Below are positions 31,689 to 43,722 of a stretch of 64,000 nucleotides of DNA, in pieces; positions within the stretch are counted from its first letter, which is position 1; each line of letters begins with the position of its first letter. The stretch comes from Drosophila miranda (Eukaryota; Arthropoda; Insecta; Diptera; Drosophilidae), in NCBI RefSeq assembly GCF_003369915.1, contig NW_022881614.1, positions 21,616,336-21,680,335 of the forward strand, read 5' to 3'. The translations under genes were made by a program, and so were the position numbers. Below the pieces are notes generated by a model. It searched no databases and was not told where the DNA came from. It saw nothing but the letters and a program-made list of their open reading frames with translations.

Positions 31689-34600
31689 TGTTTAGCTTCA
31701 TCCAAGCTAATTGTGGCCGTGGCCGAGCGGCTGTGATGGAACTCGGAGCCATCATGCGCAGCTCTGGCCGTCAGTTCGCACTGGTCCAGGAGCCGTACGT
31801 CGATGGAGCAGGGCGGATTACCGGCCTTCCTTCTGGAATGCGAGTATTCCAGGACCGCCGAGGAAAAGCTGCTATCATCGTCGACGAACCGGACGCCATC
31901 TGCATGCCAATGGAGACCCTTACCACGGATTTTGGAGTATGCGTCAGAGTTACGGGAAGATTCGGCTCAATCTTCCTATGCTCCGTGTACTGCCAATTCG
32001 ACACCGACTTGGCGCCGTACCTCAGGTACTTAGATGCGGTGCTGCTGCTGGGCAGCCGCACTCCTGTCATCTTTGGGCTCGACGCGAACGCAGTATCCCC
32101 AGCGTGGTTTAGCAAGCTCTCCGGACACAATCGGGGGCAAGCTAACTATGCACGGGGTGAGCTGCTGTCTGAGTGGATAACCGAGATGAGAGCCGGCGTG
32201 CTCAATGAAGCCAGTCGGGTGTTTACATTCGATAACCGTAGAGGCCAAAGCGATATCGATGTGACAATCGTCAACCAAGCTGCGACTATGTGGGCCACAT
32301 ACGATTGGGAAGTGAAGGAATGGGACACCAGCGATCACAACATGATCCATGTTGTGGTGACGACTGACCCGAACGACGCAGTTGAGCCCATTGCTCCTGT
32401 GCCGTCCTGGAAGCTTTCCAATGCGCGCTGGCGATTGTTCGAGGAGGAAGTGGTAAGGGAGACAGCCGAATTACCGGAAGACACCGCCGAATCGCCGTTG
32501 GACAACCAAGTGTCTGCACTGCGCTCTGTAGTGCACAGTGTGTGCGACAGAGTGCTGGGACGCAGCACACCGAGAGCCGCGAGAAAAGTAGTTTGGTGGA
32601 CTGCCGAACTACACTCCAAACGCCGAGAGGTCAGGAGACTGAGGCGAAGGCTCCAGGACGCTCGTCGGCACGAGACCGACGCAGCAGAGGAACTTGTGCT
32701 CGCGTTAAGGATCTCCTCAGCGCAGTACAAGAAGCTCATCCTGAGATCGAAGGAAGACAACTGGCGACGCTTCGTGGGAGAGAACAGAGATGATCCATGG
32801 GGGCACGTCTACAGGATTTGCCGAGGCCGCAAAAAGAGCACGGAGATTGGATGCCTTCGAACGGATGGTAGGCTGGTCGCAACATGGCACGACTGTGCGG
32901 GTGTGCTCCTTCGCAACTTCTTTCCTGTTGCGGAGTCGAATGCACACATTGCCATCCCGATCGAGGCTCCACCGGCCCTCGAAGCTTTCGAGGTTGATGC
33001 ATGCGTCGCCAGGTTGAAGAGCAGACGCTCTCCCGGCATGGACGGCATCACAGGTGCCATTTGCAAGGCATTGTGGCGTGCCATCCCTCAGCACATGACA
33101 GCGATGTATTCCCGCTGCCTGGAGACAGGGTATTTCCCAACGGAATGGAAGCATCCTAGGGTGGTTCCACTTCTGAAGGGACCCGATAAGGACCGGACCG
33201 ATCCAACCTCATATCGGGGTATCTGTCTGTTGCCAGTGCTGGGCAAAGTGCTTGAGGGCATCATGGTGAATCGTCTGAAGGACACCATTCCGGATGGCTG
33301 CAGATGGCAATTTGGCTTTCGCCAAGGACGTTGTGTGGAGGATGCTTGGAAACACGTCGTGAGTACTGTTTCGGCCAGCCGGTCGAAATACGTGCTCGGA
33401 GTCTTCGTGGACTTCAAGGGAGCCTTCGACAACGTCGAGTGGAATGCTGCACTACGCCGCCTCCTTGAGCTGGGATGCCGAGAAGCAAGCTTGTGGCGAA
33501 GTTTCTTCTCCGGCCGGAGTGCGAGCATCGTCAGTAGGCATGGAGTAGCCACTGTTCCGGTGACACGAGGTTGCCCGCAGGGGTCCATAAGTGGTCCATT
33601 TATATGGAACATCTTAATGGACGTGTTGCTCCAGCGCTTAGAGCCCCTTGGTGCGCTCAGCGCGTATGCTGACGACTTGCTCCTCCTCATCGAAGGGAAT
33701 GCCCGATCAGAGCTCGAACAAAAAGGAGGTGAGTTAATGTCCATCGTAGGCGCTTAGGGAGTTGAAGTCGGCGTTGCCGTTTCAACTAGCAAGACGGCGA
33801 TCATGCTGCTCAAAGGCATACTTAGACGGCCGCCAGTGGTACGGTTTGCTGGAGCAAGCCTGCCATATAAGCGCAAGTATCGGTACCTGGGCATCACGGT
33901 CGGCGAGCGGTTGAGTTTTCTCCCGCACATCACGGGCTTGCGTGATAAGCTGACCGGAGTCGTAGGGGCATTGTCGCGCGTACTGCGGGTTGACTGGGGA
34001 CTCAGTCCCCGCGCAAAGCGGACAATATATGCCGGACTCATGGTGCCCTGCGCACTATTTGGTGCCTCGGTTTGGTCTGTCGTGACGACGACGCAAGTGG
34101 TTGCCAGGAGGCATCTGCTTGCGTGCCAAAGGATCATCCTGATTGGATGCCTACCGGTATGCCGAACAGTGTCCACCATGGCGCTGCAAGTACTAGCTGG
34201 AGCCCCCCCGTTTGATCTGGTTGCCAGACGCCTGGCAATCAGCTTCAAACTAAAGCGTGACTACCCGCTGGAGGAGAGCGATTGGCTGTACGGCGAAGAT
34301 TTGGCAAATCTTAGCTGGAAGCAGAAGATGGCGCGACTAGACGAAGGCCTGTTGTGCGAGTGGCAACGCAGATGGGATGTTGGTGACTCCCCAGGTCGGG
34401 TGACGCACCGCTTCATCCCGAACGCAGGCTTCGTTTACAGCGAACGAAGGTTTGGCTTCACGCTGCGCGCTGGGTTCCTGCTGACGGGCCACGGATCGCT
34501 CAATGCATTTTTGCATGGAAGAAGCCTTAGCGACACGCCAGCATGTCTATGCGGCGCAGAACGCGAGGATTGGCAGCACTTCCTATGTGCTTGTCCCCTC

Positions 34601-34804
34601 TATGCAGACTTGCGAGACCTCGATGGACTTGGAGTGCAGTACACGGATGGCGACTGGACCTTCTCCGATGTGACGGCTTCTCAGGAGAGAATGCGGACTC
34701 TCGACGGGTTCGCCGGACTGGCGTTCTCCAGGCGACAGCAGCTGCTGAACGCGCAAGCGGCGCACGGGCTGGGTGGATTCCCTATCCAGGCCGGTCGGGG
34801 CTAA
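31688..34804 (+). pseudogene. LINE-2 ORF2 (AP endonuclease-reverse transcriptase), one nonsense codon
   Basis: AP endonuclease comes first (MFSFIQANCGRGRAAVMELG; EPYVDG; GLDANAVS; the SDHNM end motif), then RT with RSPGMDGITG, FVDFKGAFDNVEW, GCPQGSISGPFIWN and YADD at 33665-33676, then the C-terminal finger (CLCGAEREDWQHFLCACPLY). The frame is open for about 1038 codons except for TAG at 33755-33757, a few dozen codons after YADD. No frameshift was noticed. The protein would cut the target and prime reverse transcription. The copy is young but probably inactive unless the stop is a sequencing error. Confidence 0.85.
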
Positions 34805-35288
34805 AAGGGAGGATCGAGCTGAGTCCTTAAGATCGGTACCACGGGTTGTGCAGTTCCAAGGCTGCACATTGAGGTCGGCCCCCTAGTGGGAGTATCGTGG
34901 TGGCTGTGGTTGATACCCAAACGTTACGCGGGGAGAGCCGCTAGGCTCCTCGTGGAGTTGCGCTCTCAACCGGGTGCCGAGACCCATAGATCGGAAGACG
35001 TGTTAGATACACCTCGCCCCTCACCAAGGGGGATTGTATGCCCGACCAGGATACTTTCAATTGGTACCGGAAGAGTCGCTATGTACATAGCTATAGCTTC
35101 TCTTTACGGGCGCTAACTGGCGCATCGTACCAGGTTCCTGCGTATGTAGCGGTGGTGCGTGATGGCGTGATATATGTATATATATCGCACTAATCGAGGC
35201 TAAGCTGCAAATAAACATTAGACGCCGTGGTTGAAATCCCTCCCTGAGGAACCGCCACGTAAAATAAAGCTGAGAGATCAGATTCATT

Positions 35289-35327
35289 CTGTGTCGTCTT
35301 TGAGCTGCTCTGTCTGCCCAAGAACAA
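35289..35327. repeat. Spacer repeat S1, copy d, right part
   Basis: This is the continuation of S1 after LINE-2, opening with the duplicated target CTGTGTCGT and ending at the DINE-1 5' terminus. Confidence 0.8.
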
Positions 35328-36107
35328 ACGAGGGGGAACGTTGTGAGTTTCTGCGGACACCGCAACTCTACAGTTATACCCGATACTAAGTCAGTATGGC
35401 TCTCCTCCGGCAGACGCCGCTAATATTAAACGAAACGACAAAGAGTGCGTGCGAGAGAGACAGAAAATCAGTCTGAGCGTGACGTCGGGCGCTGCGTAGC
35501 CACTGAAAATTGATTTGTTCCTTTTGGCTATACAAATTATCTGATCTGATCCAGATTCAGCAGTCTGATAGATATCGTCGTTATCTATGATTCTGCGTTT
35601 TTAGTTTTCCCGAATCTGCAATATTGTGGATGCAACAGATTTTCGTCCTTTGTGGGGGCGGAAGGGGGTGGGGCGAAATTCTGAGATATAAGTTTTATAG
35701 TGAGATCTAACAGAAGTGCGGATACCAAATTTGGTTACTCTAGCCTTAATAGTCTCTGAGATTTGTGGATGCCCCAGATTTTCGTCCTTTGAGGGGGCGG
35801 AAGGGGGTGTGGCGAAGTTTTGAAATATTTTTGTAGCAGTGACATATCACAGAAGTCTGGATCCAAAACATCGTTGCTCTAGCTCTTATAGTCTTTGAGC
35901 ACTAGGCGCTGAAGGGGACGGACGGACGGACGGACGGACGGACGGACAGACGGACAGACAGACAGGGCTCAATCGACTCGGCTATTGATGCTGATCAAGA
36001 ATATATATACTTTATGGGGTTGGAAACTATTCCTTCTGGACGTTACACACATCCATTTTCACCACAAATCTAATATACCCCAATACTCATTTTGAGTATC
36101 GGGTATA
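35328..36107 (+). repeat. DINE-1-like element copy D14
   Basis: This copy has intact 5' and 3' ends but an internal deletion that joins GGGGGTGTGGCGAAG (35816) to TTTTGAAATATTTTTG, so the second GA-rich tract is lost. D4 has the same joint on the other strand, which ties this composite block to the left array. Confidence 0.85.
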
Positions 36108-36993
36108 AAAATCTCCTCAACCCAGAAAAAAAAAATCCATAAATTTATAATGTTTAATTAAATTTCGTTTTGGCTCACCATTGCTGATCGCTGGTATGAC
36201 CCCCGCTGCTTTTGAAAATTTTTTTGATTTTTATTATTTTTTTTCCTTTATACATACCTAATTTACTTATTTCGAATATCCTATATTATATTCCTATCTT
36301 TTCTATTTATACTCCACCGTTTATATATACCTATATCTATACATTTTTTTTCCTCCTTAGGGATTAAGCCTCCTATTTTTTTTTCATTCCACTAAAATTT
36401 TTTTTTTAGTTGCCTGCTGATTGTAGTTCAATACTTGTGTTATTTTTGGAAGTGAAACTTGGTTTGCTAGTTTTTGATTGAAGCAACATGTCTATGATGA
36501 AGTACAACGAAATATATTGAATGTTATTAGCAATGAACATGGAGTAGACTTATCATTTCCAAGGGACAGGGTGACGTAATGGGGTAGGCTAAGAATTTTA
36601 GGGATTTCCAGAACCTTCGCACCACTGGAAATCATGGAAGGGTGGGTATAGAAACGTGTGGGTCGACTTCCATCGCAAGACCTCACGCCCGCGAGAGTTT
36701 GGAACACGCCGACGAAAGCCACTAGTACTTTTCGGGTACGCCCTATGATTGTGCCATTTAATGTCCGTTATGCTCGGAATAGGCATAGTGTTGTTTTCGG
36801 AGTTCGCTCCCGGTAGAGTCACGGGATTCTAAAAAATTTAAAGTTTATGTAGTAGGAGTCGAGACGCGGTCAAACAAACCCCCCCAAGTTACCGAATGAG
36901 CACGGAACCAAAGAATCCCCCCGGCCGTGACCTCGACATCCCCTCCAATCCATCCCCTACTCACGGATAGAAATATATCGTGGAATTGTTACA
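36108..36993 (+). repeat. Right LTR, 3' part
   Basis: From 36238 it matches the left LTR remnant closely. The extra 130 bp at its left edge (36108-36237) are absent from the truncated left copy and probably belong to the LTR. It ends with TTGTTACA at 36993, directly followed by LINE-3 ORF1 sequence. No primer site follows, as expected for a 3' LTR. Confidence 0.6.
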
Positions 36994-38234
36994 ACTAAGA
37001 GCCCCGAGATTCCGGTCAGCGGATGGAGGGAGGTGGCCAAGAAGACGAAGGCAGCCAAGAAGCCGGCTAGGAAACCTCACCGCCCGGACGCCGTGGTCGT
37101 CGAGGCGAAAGGAAAAACCTACAGCGAGGTGCTGGCCCTGGTTACCCGGAGAGAAGACGGTCAGCTTCAGGACCTGAGTACGAGCGTCAACAAGGTCCGC
37201 CGTACCGCAAATGGTAACCTGCCCTTGAGCTAAACAGAGGCGATAAAGAAAGCGCAACAATGATTAAGGAGAGCCTCGAATCGGTACTGGATGGAGTAGC
37301 GGAGGTACGAGCCCTTTCCGAAGACACGAGGACGAGGGTGCTAGCGATCAGCGACCTGGACCCGCTAGTAACCGCGGAGGACCTTGTCAAGGCCTTAGCG
37401 GAACAATTTGCCATCAAAGCCGACTCGGTGAATGTTAGAAGCCTACGCCCATCATACCGGGACACCCAGACTGCCGTAATTGGACTGCCGAGCAAGGATG
37501 CTCAAGTGGTCCTCGGCAAGGGCAAGGTCAAGGTGGGATGGACGGTATGTAAGATCAAGGAGAAGGACTCGCAGCCTAGGTTCTACAAGTGCTTGGAGAT
37601 TGGGCACATTGCGCCAAACTGTTACAACTAAGAGCCCCGAGATTCCGGTCAGCGGATGGAGGGAGGTGGCCAAGAAGACGAGGGCAGCCAAGAAGCCGGC
37701 TAGGAAACCTCACCGCCCGGACGCCGTGGTCGTCGAGGCGAAAGGAAAAACCTACAGCGAGGTGCTGGCCCTGGTTACCCGGAGAGAAGACGGTCAGCTT
37801 CAGGACCTGAGTACGAGCGTCAACAAGGTCCGCCGTACCGCAAATGGTAACCTGCTCCTTGAGCTAAACAGAGGCGATAAAGAAACCGCAACAATGATTA
37901 AGGAGAGCCTCGAATCGGTACTGGATGGAGTAGCGGAGGTACGAGCCCTTTCCGAAGACACGAGGACGAGGGTGCTAGCGATCAGCGACCTGGACCCGCT
38001 AGTAACCGCGGAGGACCTTGTCAAGGCCTTAGCGGAACAATTTGCCATCAAAGCCGACTCGGTGAATGTGAGAAGCCTACGCCCATCATACCGGGACACC
38101 CAGACTGCCGTAATTGGACTGCCGAGCAAGGATGCTCAAGTGGTCCTCGGCAAGTGCAAGGTCAAGGTGGGATGGACGGTATGTAAGATCAAGGAGCTAC
38201 AAGTGCTTGGAGATTGGGCACATTGCGCCAAACT
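36988..38234 (+). repeat. Two extra tandem copies of the LINE-3 ORF1 segment (units A and B)
   Basis: Unit A is 36988-37620 (633 bp) and unit B is 37621-38234 (614 bp); the third copy starts at 38235. B lacks about 19-20 bp near 38195 that A and C keep (AAGGACTCGCAGCC...). Each unit starts with GTTACAACTAAGAGCC and ends within the first knuckle (GCGCCAAACT). The joints shift the frame, so no longer protein results. Confidence 0.85.
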
Positions 38235-39065
38235 GTTACAACTAAGAGCCCCGAGATTCCGGTCAGCGGATGGAGGGAGGTGGCCAAGAAGACGAGGGCA
38301 GCCAAGAAGCCGGCTAGGAAACCTCACCGCCCGGACGCCGTGGTCGTCGAGGCGAAAGGAAAAACCTACAGCGAGGTGCTGGCCCTGGTTACCCGGAGAG
38401 AAGACGGTCAGCTTCAGGACCTGAGTAGGAGCGTCAACAAGGTCCGCCGTACCGCAAATGGTAACCTGCTCCTTGAGCTAAACAGAGGCGATAAAGAAAG
38501 CGCAACAATGATTAAGGAGAGCCTCGAATCGGTACTGGATGGAGTAGCGGAGGTACGAGCCCTTTCCGAAGACACGAGGACGAGGGTGCTAGCGATCAGC
38601 GACCTGGACCCGCTAGTAACCGCGGAGGACCTTGTCAAGGCCTTAGCGGAACAATTTGCCATCAAAGCCGACTCGGTGAATGTGAGAAGCCTACGCCCAT
38701 CATACCGGGACACCCAGACTGCCGTAATTGGACTGCCGAGCAAGGATGCTCAAGTGGTCCTCGGCAAGTGCAAGGTCAAGGTGGGATGGACGGTATGTAA
38801 GATCAAGGAGAAGGACTCGCAGCCTAGGTGCTACAAGTGCTTGGAGATTGGGCACATTGCGCCAAACTGCCATAGTGCGGTGGACCGAACTGGGTGCTGC
38901 ATTCGCTGCGGCGTCAATGGGCACAAGATAGCAGACTGTCCAAACAAGGCAACCTGCTTCGTCTGCGCCGGGAGAGGCCGAGAGGACAGAGGCCATCAAT
39001 CGGGAAGCCGGCAGTGTCCCTTCTCAAAGCTAGGAGAGGTAGCCGGAACAAGAGGATGGAAGTGA
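38235..39065 (+). pseudogene. LINE-3 ORF1 (Gag-like, CCHC), 5' truncated
   Basis: The third copy of the segment continues into the true C-terminus: CYKCLEIGHIAPNC, CIRCGVNGHKIADC and CFVCAGRGREDRGHQSGSRQC form three knuckles. The frame is open to TGA 39063-39065 and overlaps ORF2 (ATG 39056) by 10 bp. The N-terminal part of ORF1 is missing, so the protein cannot be complete. Confidence 0.75.
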
Positions 39066-42009
39066 TCCAGCTCAATCTGAATCACTGTAGGGCCGCACAG
39101 GACCTGCTCCTGCAGACGGTGAGAGAACTCAAATCGGACCTGGCTATACTCAGCGAGCCGTACAAATCAGGTGACATCGAATCCTGAGCGACCGACAGAA
39201 CAGGGAAGGCATCCCTGTGGGCATGTGGAGGCGATCCCTGCAAACTCAGCAATGTGCTGGCAGGAGACGGATTTGTGCGCGCGAGAGCTGGCAACCTATG
39301 GGTATACAGCTGCTACCTAGCGCCCAGTCTACCCCTCGAGTCCTTCGCCCGAATCATTGAGGAACTAGCTGAAGACGGAAGAAACCGTGGGGCAGTCCTA
39401 ATCGCCGGGGACTTCAACGCGTGGGCACACGAGTGGGGCTGTCAAGTCACCAACGCAAGAGGCCGAATCCTGCTAGAAACTTGCTGAACGAGGGCTCCCA
39501 GAAATCCTTCTTGCGGGGGTAGCGCTGGGTCAATCATTGACCTAACGTTCGCTAGCCCTTCGCAGCTGCGCAATGCAGGGGGGCGAATAGGAGGCGTGTA
39601 CACCGGTAGCGACCACGAAGCCATTTGCACCATTGGCGAACGCCCCAGACCCAGCAGATCAAGCGCGAGGAGCAAAGCCTACATCGTGGACACGCTCAAC
39701 ACCAGCGCTCTGGCTAGTAGCCTCGAGACGTGGGAGGCCCTCGGGGACACAAGTGCCAACGAATCGGCCAACCAGCTCGCCTTGCGAATGGAGGAGGCCT
39801 GTGACAGGAGCATGAGACAGCGGAAGCCATTCATGCGGCAACACGAGCCAATCGTGTGGTGGAACGCCGACATCGACAGGCTCCGCACAACGTGTCTAAG
39901 GGCCAGACGAGCTATGCAGAGAGCGCGACGCACGACTCGGTTCGTCACATCGCATGAGGAGTATAGGACCGCCAGGAAGGCACTGAAGCATGCAATTCGG
40001 AGCAGCAAGCGGGAATGCTTTCTCCAGCTCTGCGACACAGCGGAACAAGACCCCTGGGGCAGGGCTTACAACATCGTTATGAAGAAGCGGCTAAGTGCCG
40101 GGAGCAAGGCGCCAACGGACCCCAGCACCCTCGAGGACATAGTGCACACCCTGTTCCCCAGCGAGCAACAGAGGCGTCCAGGCCCCTTAGAAAGCATCGA
40201 AAGGATCACGGAAGCGGAGATCCTGGAAGCCGGTAGGAGCCTGCCCAGCAAAAAAGCCCCAGGCCCGGATGCAGTCCCAAATAGGGCTTTAAAACTGGCA
40301 TTGGCACTACAGCCATCCGCCTTCGCCGAGGTCTTCGATAAGTGTCTGCTAGAAGGGACCTTCCCCGATAGGTGGAAGATTCAAAAGCTACTGCTGCTCA
40401 ACAAGCCAGGGAAACCACCAGGCGAGCCTTCCTCGTACAGACCAATTTGTCTCCTGGACAACGCGGGGAAGGTATGCGAAAAGCTCATTGCACGTAGGCT
40501 CAGCCGTGCCATTGAAGATGCCGGCGGCTTGTCGCCCAACCAGTATGGCTTCCGGAAAGGCAGATCAACCCTGGATGCCATTGGCATAGTCACCAACATA
40601 GCGGAGAATGCAATAAGTGGGACTCGCTGGAGAGCGGGCCAAAAGCAGTACTGCCTGCTGGTTACCATGGATATAAAAAACGCTTTCAACTCTGCGGACT
40701 GGGGTAAAACGATGGAAGCCCTACGGAGGCTACGGATCCCGGAATACCTCCTGAGAATAGTGAACAGCTACCTCAGTGAGAGGGTGTTGCTGTACGAGAC
40801 AAGCGAAGGGATAAGATCATATAGAGTGACTGCTGGAGTCCCGCAGGGGTCGGTGCTGGGGCCGCTCCTGTGGAATACGATGTACGATGGAGTTCTGCGA
40901 CTGAGCCTTCCCGAGGGCAAGACGGTCGTCGGGTTTGCCGATGACGTCGCCATCGTAGTGGTAGCCAAGGACCTTGAAGCAGTTGAAACAGCTGCAAACG
41001 GGGCAATCCGTGCCGTGGAGACGTGGCTCGCCATAGCGGGATTACAGCTGGCGGCCCACAAGACCGAGGCTGTTCTGATTAACATCAGGAAGAAGGTGGA
41101 GACGGCCCGAGTGTCGGTCGGCGGACACGACATTACTTCGCAAAGGGCTCTTAAATACCTAGGAGTAATGCTGGACCCTAGGCTTTCATTTAGAGAGCAC
41201 TTGGAGTACGCCAACACAAAGGCCGCACAGACTTGCCGAGCACTCTCGCGAATCCTGCTCAACACCAGGGGGCCAAAACAAGCAAGGAGAAAGCTGATCA
41301 CCAGCGTCGTCTCCTCTCAGCTCCTGTATGCTGCCGCAGTGTGGTCCAAAGCGACGAAGGTGCCGAGCTATATGCGAGGTGTCGAAGCAACGCACCGCTT
41401 ATGTGCCATCAGGATCGCCTGCGCGTTTAGAACCATATCTGACGACGCAGCACTGGTCATCGCGGGACTAGTCCCAATAGCAGAGCAAGCGAGGGAAAGG
41501 GCCGAGGTGTACGAGCTATCTCGCAGGGACACCCACAATCCTCCCACCGGAGTCGAGAGAGAATCACCCAGGCACGAGACCGTCAGGAGGTGGCAGATGA
41601 AGTGGGATTCCTCGACTAAAGGACGCTGGACCCACCAGCTGATTCCGGATATCAAGCTGTGGTTGGAGAGGAAGCACGGACAGGTGGACTTCCACCTCAA
41701 TCAGATGCTGAGCGGCCACGGATGCTTCAGATCGTACCTGAAGCGGTTTGGACACGAAACGGAGGACTGGTGCCATCATGTGGTCGAGGTATCGTGGAGG
41801 ACGCTCACCACGTCTTCTTTGAATGCCACCGTTTCGAGTACGAGAGGCGCCAGCTAGAGGATGAGCTAGCCACCAGCATTAGCGTCGGAGGGATCGTGCC
41901 GCTCATGGTAGCGAATCCCAAGGCGTGGGATGCCACCACTAGGTTCGCCGCCACTATAATGCGGGAACTACGGAGAGCGGAGAGGGAAAGGAAAGTGTCG
42001 GAGGAGTAA
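39056..42009 (+). pseudogene. LINE-3 ORF2 (endonuclease-reverse transcriptase), broken
   Basis: The ATG at 39056 opens an AP-endonuclease (QLNLNHCRAA, AGDFNAWAHEWG, the SDHEAI end motif). TGA at 39185-39187 and two compensating frame changes between 39475 and 39530 damage the endonuclease. The RT part is open from about 39590 (KAPGPDAVPN, MDIKNAFNS, VPQGSVLGPLLWN, FADD at 40934-40945). A frame change near 41785 falls in the C-terminal finger; the other frame then runs to TAA 42007-42009. The RT domain is the best preserved part. Confidence 0.8.
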
Positions 42010-42170
42010 GGAGGAACGGCTGTGCGAAGCAATGCTTTGCGGCCGTACCGCATAGCTACGCCCCATTACCCCACCAACAAACCACAGTCCCAAACCCCCA
42101 CAACTAGTTGCTAACCCTATATAAGAACTAGTATTAAAGCATAATAAAAGTAATAGAATACAAAAAAAAC

Positions 42171-43326
42171 ACAACTGGCGAGGCACACACTCATTGTGAA
42201 TGACAACGCCCCTGGTACGTGATTTCATTTCCGCTTCTGCCTTTTGTGCACTGCTCGTAACTTGAGTTACCTCCCTCTTACCCTCGGCTGGAACTTCCAT
42301 CCCCTCGTCGACACTGTTGCCCCTGCCTCCTGGCCCTGGCACCCCACAATTAATATGCCAGTGCATAAAAAGACAATGCTGCGACTAAATGTGACTAACT
42401 GTAAGTGGCCTGTGCTATGGGCTGGCCATTTGAGCACTCTGTAAATCTGGCTCTGTTTGCCGGGGATGCGTGTTTGCCATGGCTCCGCCCAGCAGCGAGG
42501 GGAGATTCGAGACTTCTGAGCAGGTCATAGCAATTAATCATTGCCCCTTGATAGCCGCTTCATAACCTGTTCCTATCAGTCCATTTCCGACCAAAATAAT
42601 GTATTCCATCTACTGTTCTACTCTGTTGTACTCCAAAGATTTATTTCGTTATAATATCATGAAAATTAATTCCAAAATTCCAAACATTATTTATTGTTTA
42701 AACCCCCAAAGAACACGTACACGTACATATGGAGGAGCGTGCAGATGCGTTTTTTTCCGACAGCCAAAGGTTAAATTCATTAGCAGAGCTCGATAGATCT
42801 TTGCAGAGATGGCCAAACTAGTTTGCCACAAACTATCTCGAAATCTGACGGCATTCAACAATGTAAATTTAATTAATGAACAACAAGATACATAGCATGG
42901 TATAGGGTATTTAACAAGAGCATCATAATTACAGGAAAGATGATTAGCAAATGACAAAAACCCCCTCGAAATCCAACTCCAAGAGAAGATTTCAAAGTCA
43001 AGGCCAAAAAGATGTGGTGAAAACCAGTTATGATAGTTTTTGGCTGTGTGTTCCCCCTGCCCTGGAGGAGACAATGGTTTAATTGCGATGCGCCTAATCA
43101 TATCTGATCACGATGACAAAAAACCGGGCCAAGAAAAGACAATAACGGAAGCCATTTGCCATGCAAATGTTAAGCAAAAGAGCCAGCAAGAGCCGGGGAA
43201 CTTGCATTTACATACACGAGAGATCGAAAAATAAACGATAAAAAATAAATAAATAGCAGCAAATTAACCAGCAAGTTTTTGTTTAATGTTTGACTTGGTG
43301 TGGGCCATGAATTTGGCTATTAACTT
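42171..43326. other. Unique DNA left of the BEL element, no recognised gene
   Basis: About 1.15 kb of AT-rich single-copy-looking sequence with no supported gene. It is continuous with 50746 onward if the BEL element is removed. Confidence 0.5.
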
Positions 43327-43697
43327 TGTTCGGAGCAGAACCCAGCCGATTAGCTGCTTGCCAAATAGCACCTAATTCTTGGCCCTCAGCCGCTTATTTT
43401 GTTTGTTACTTATGTCTATGTCACTCATTTGTTTGTTAAAGCTTTGCGCGTGCTTGCCCTGCTAAACGCTCTCTGCCAGCTCGCTCTTCGCTATCTCCAC
43501 TTTGCGTCTGCCTACCGACGTCAGCCGAGCGAAGCTGCGCTTAGCGATCGGAGCGGCAATGTAAAGGGCAGGCAAGCCACACTTGCAATTTGGATGTCAC
43601 GCATTAAAGAACATATCGTAATTTTATTTCTGCGCCGAGTTTTATTTAATTCGAAATAATAAGTCGGCCGATTGGGATAAAAAACATTATCTCCACA
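43327..43697 (+). repeat. BEL/Pao 5' LTR
   Basis: A 371-bp LTR running from TGTTCGGAGCAG to ATTATCTCCACA. It differs from the 3' LTR at about three sites (C/T near 43372, A/T near 43661, GGG/GGGG near 43677). Confidence 0.93.
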
Positions 43698-43704
43698 TAA
43701 AATT

Positions 43705-43722
43705 TGGTTACCCCGACGTGAT
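43705..43722 (+). other. BEL/Pao primer-binding site, tRNA-Trp-like
   Basis: TGGTTACCCCGACGTGAT lies 7 bases after the 5' LTR. It matches the complement of the Drosophila tRNA-Trp 3' end (as I recall it) with one mismatch. Confidence 0.6.

Larger units (their letters stand above)
29785..35288 (+). mobile_element. LINE-2: R1-clade non-LTR retrotransposon, full length
   Basis: The boundaries are set by a 9-bp target-site duplication CTGTGTCGT (29776-29784 and 35289-35297) within the S1 repeat. The 5504-bp element has a 5' UTR of 485 bp, ORF1, ORF2 starting in the TAATG overlap at 31686-31690, and a 3' UTR of about 480 bp. It ends without a poly(A) tail (CAGATTCATT). RT motifs such as RGCPQGSISGPFIWNI and AYADDLLLLIEG are those of the R1 clade. 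Canonical R1 targets 28S rDNA; this copy is not in rDNA. It is the best preserved LINE here, with one in-frame stop seen. Confidence 0.9.
19814..36993 (+). mobile_element. Ty3/gypsy-type LTR retrotransposon, nested and interrupted
   Basis: The pieces in order are: left LTR remnant (19814-20567), tRNA-Lys-type primer site, leader, a DINE-1, gag (22824-24704), broken pol (to 27486), right LTR part 1 (27530-28069), a composite DINE-1 block with LINE-2, and right LTR part 2 (36108-36993). The link between the two LTR parts is inference. The left LTR remnant matches 36238-36993 at roughly 98-99 percent. The right LTR begins TGTAAC and both LTR ends read GTTACA, giving the expected inverted termini. 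A RING-bearing Gag with this Pol type brings Osvaldo/Ulysses-like Metaviridae to mind, but the family is not established. Confidence 0.6.
36994..42170 (+). mobile_element. LINE-3: R1-like non-LTR retrotransposon, 5' truncated, ORF1 segment triplicated
   Basis: LINE-3 starts inside ORF1 at the LTR edge. Its first part is a tandem array of three copies of an ORF1 segment (36988, 37621 and 38235 starts), and the last copy runs on through the zinc knuckles into ORF2. The 3' end is placed near an A-rich tail (AATAGAATACAAAAAAAACA, about 42147-42170). It is related to LINE-1 by the QLNLNHCRAAQDLL start, the KKAPGPDAVPNRALK block and the LSGHGCFRSYLKRFGHE block. Confidence 0.75.

Noticed and set aside
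43399..43659. 86-codon frame repeated at 50441-50701
   Set aside because: The two copies are the two LTRs of the BEL element; the frame lies in non-coding LTR sequence.
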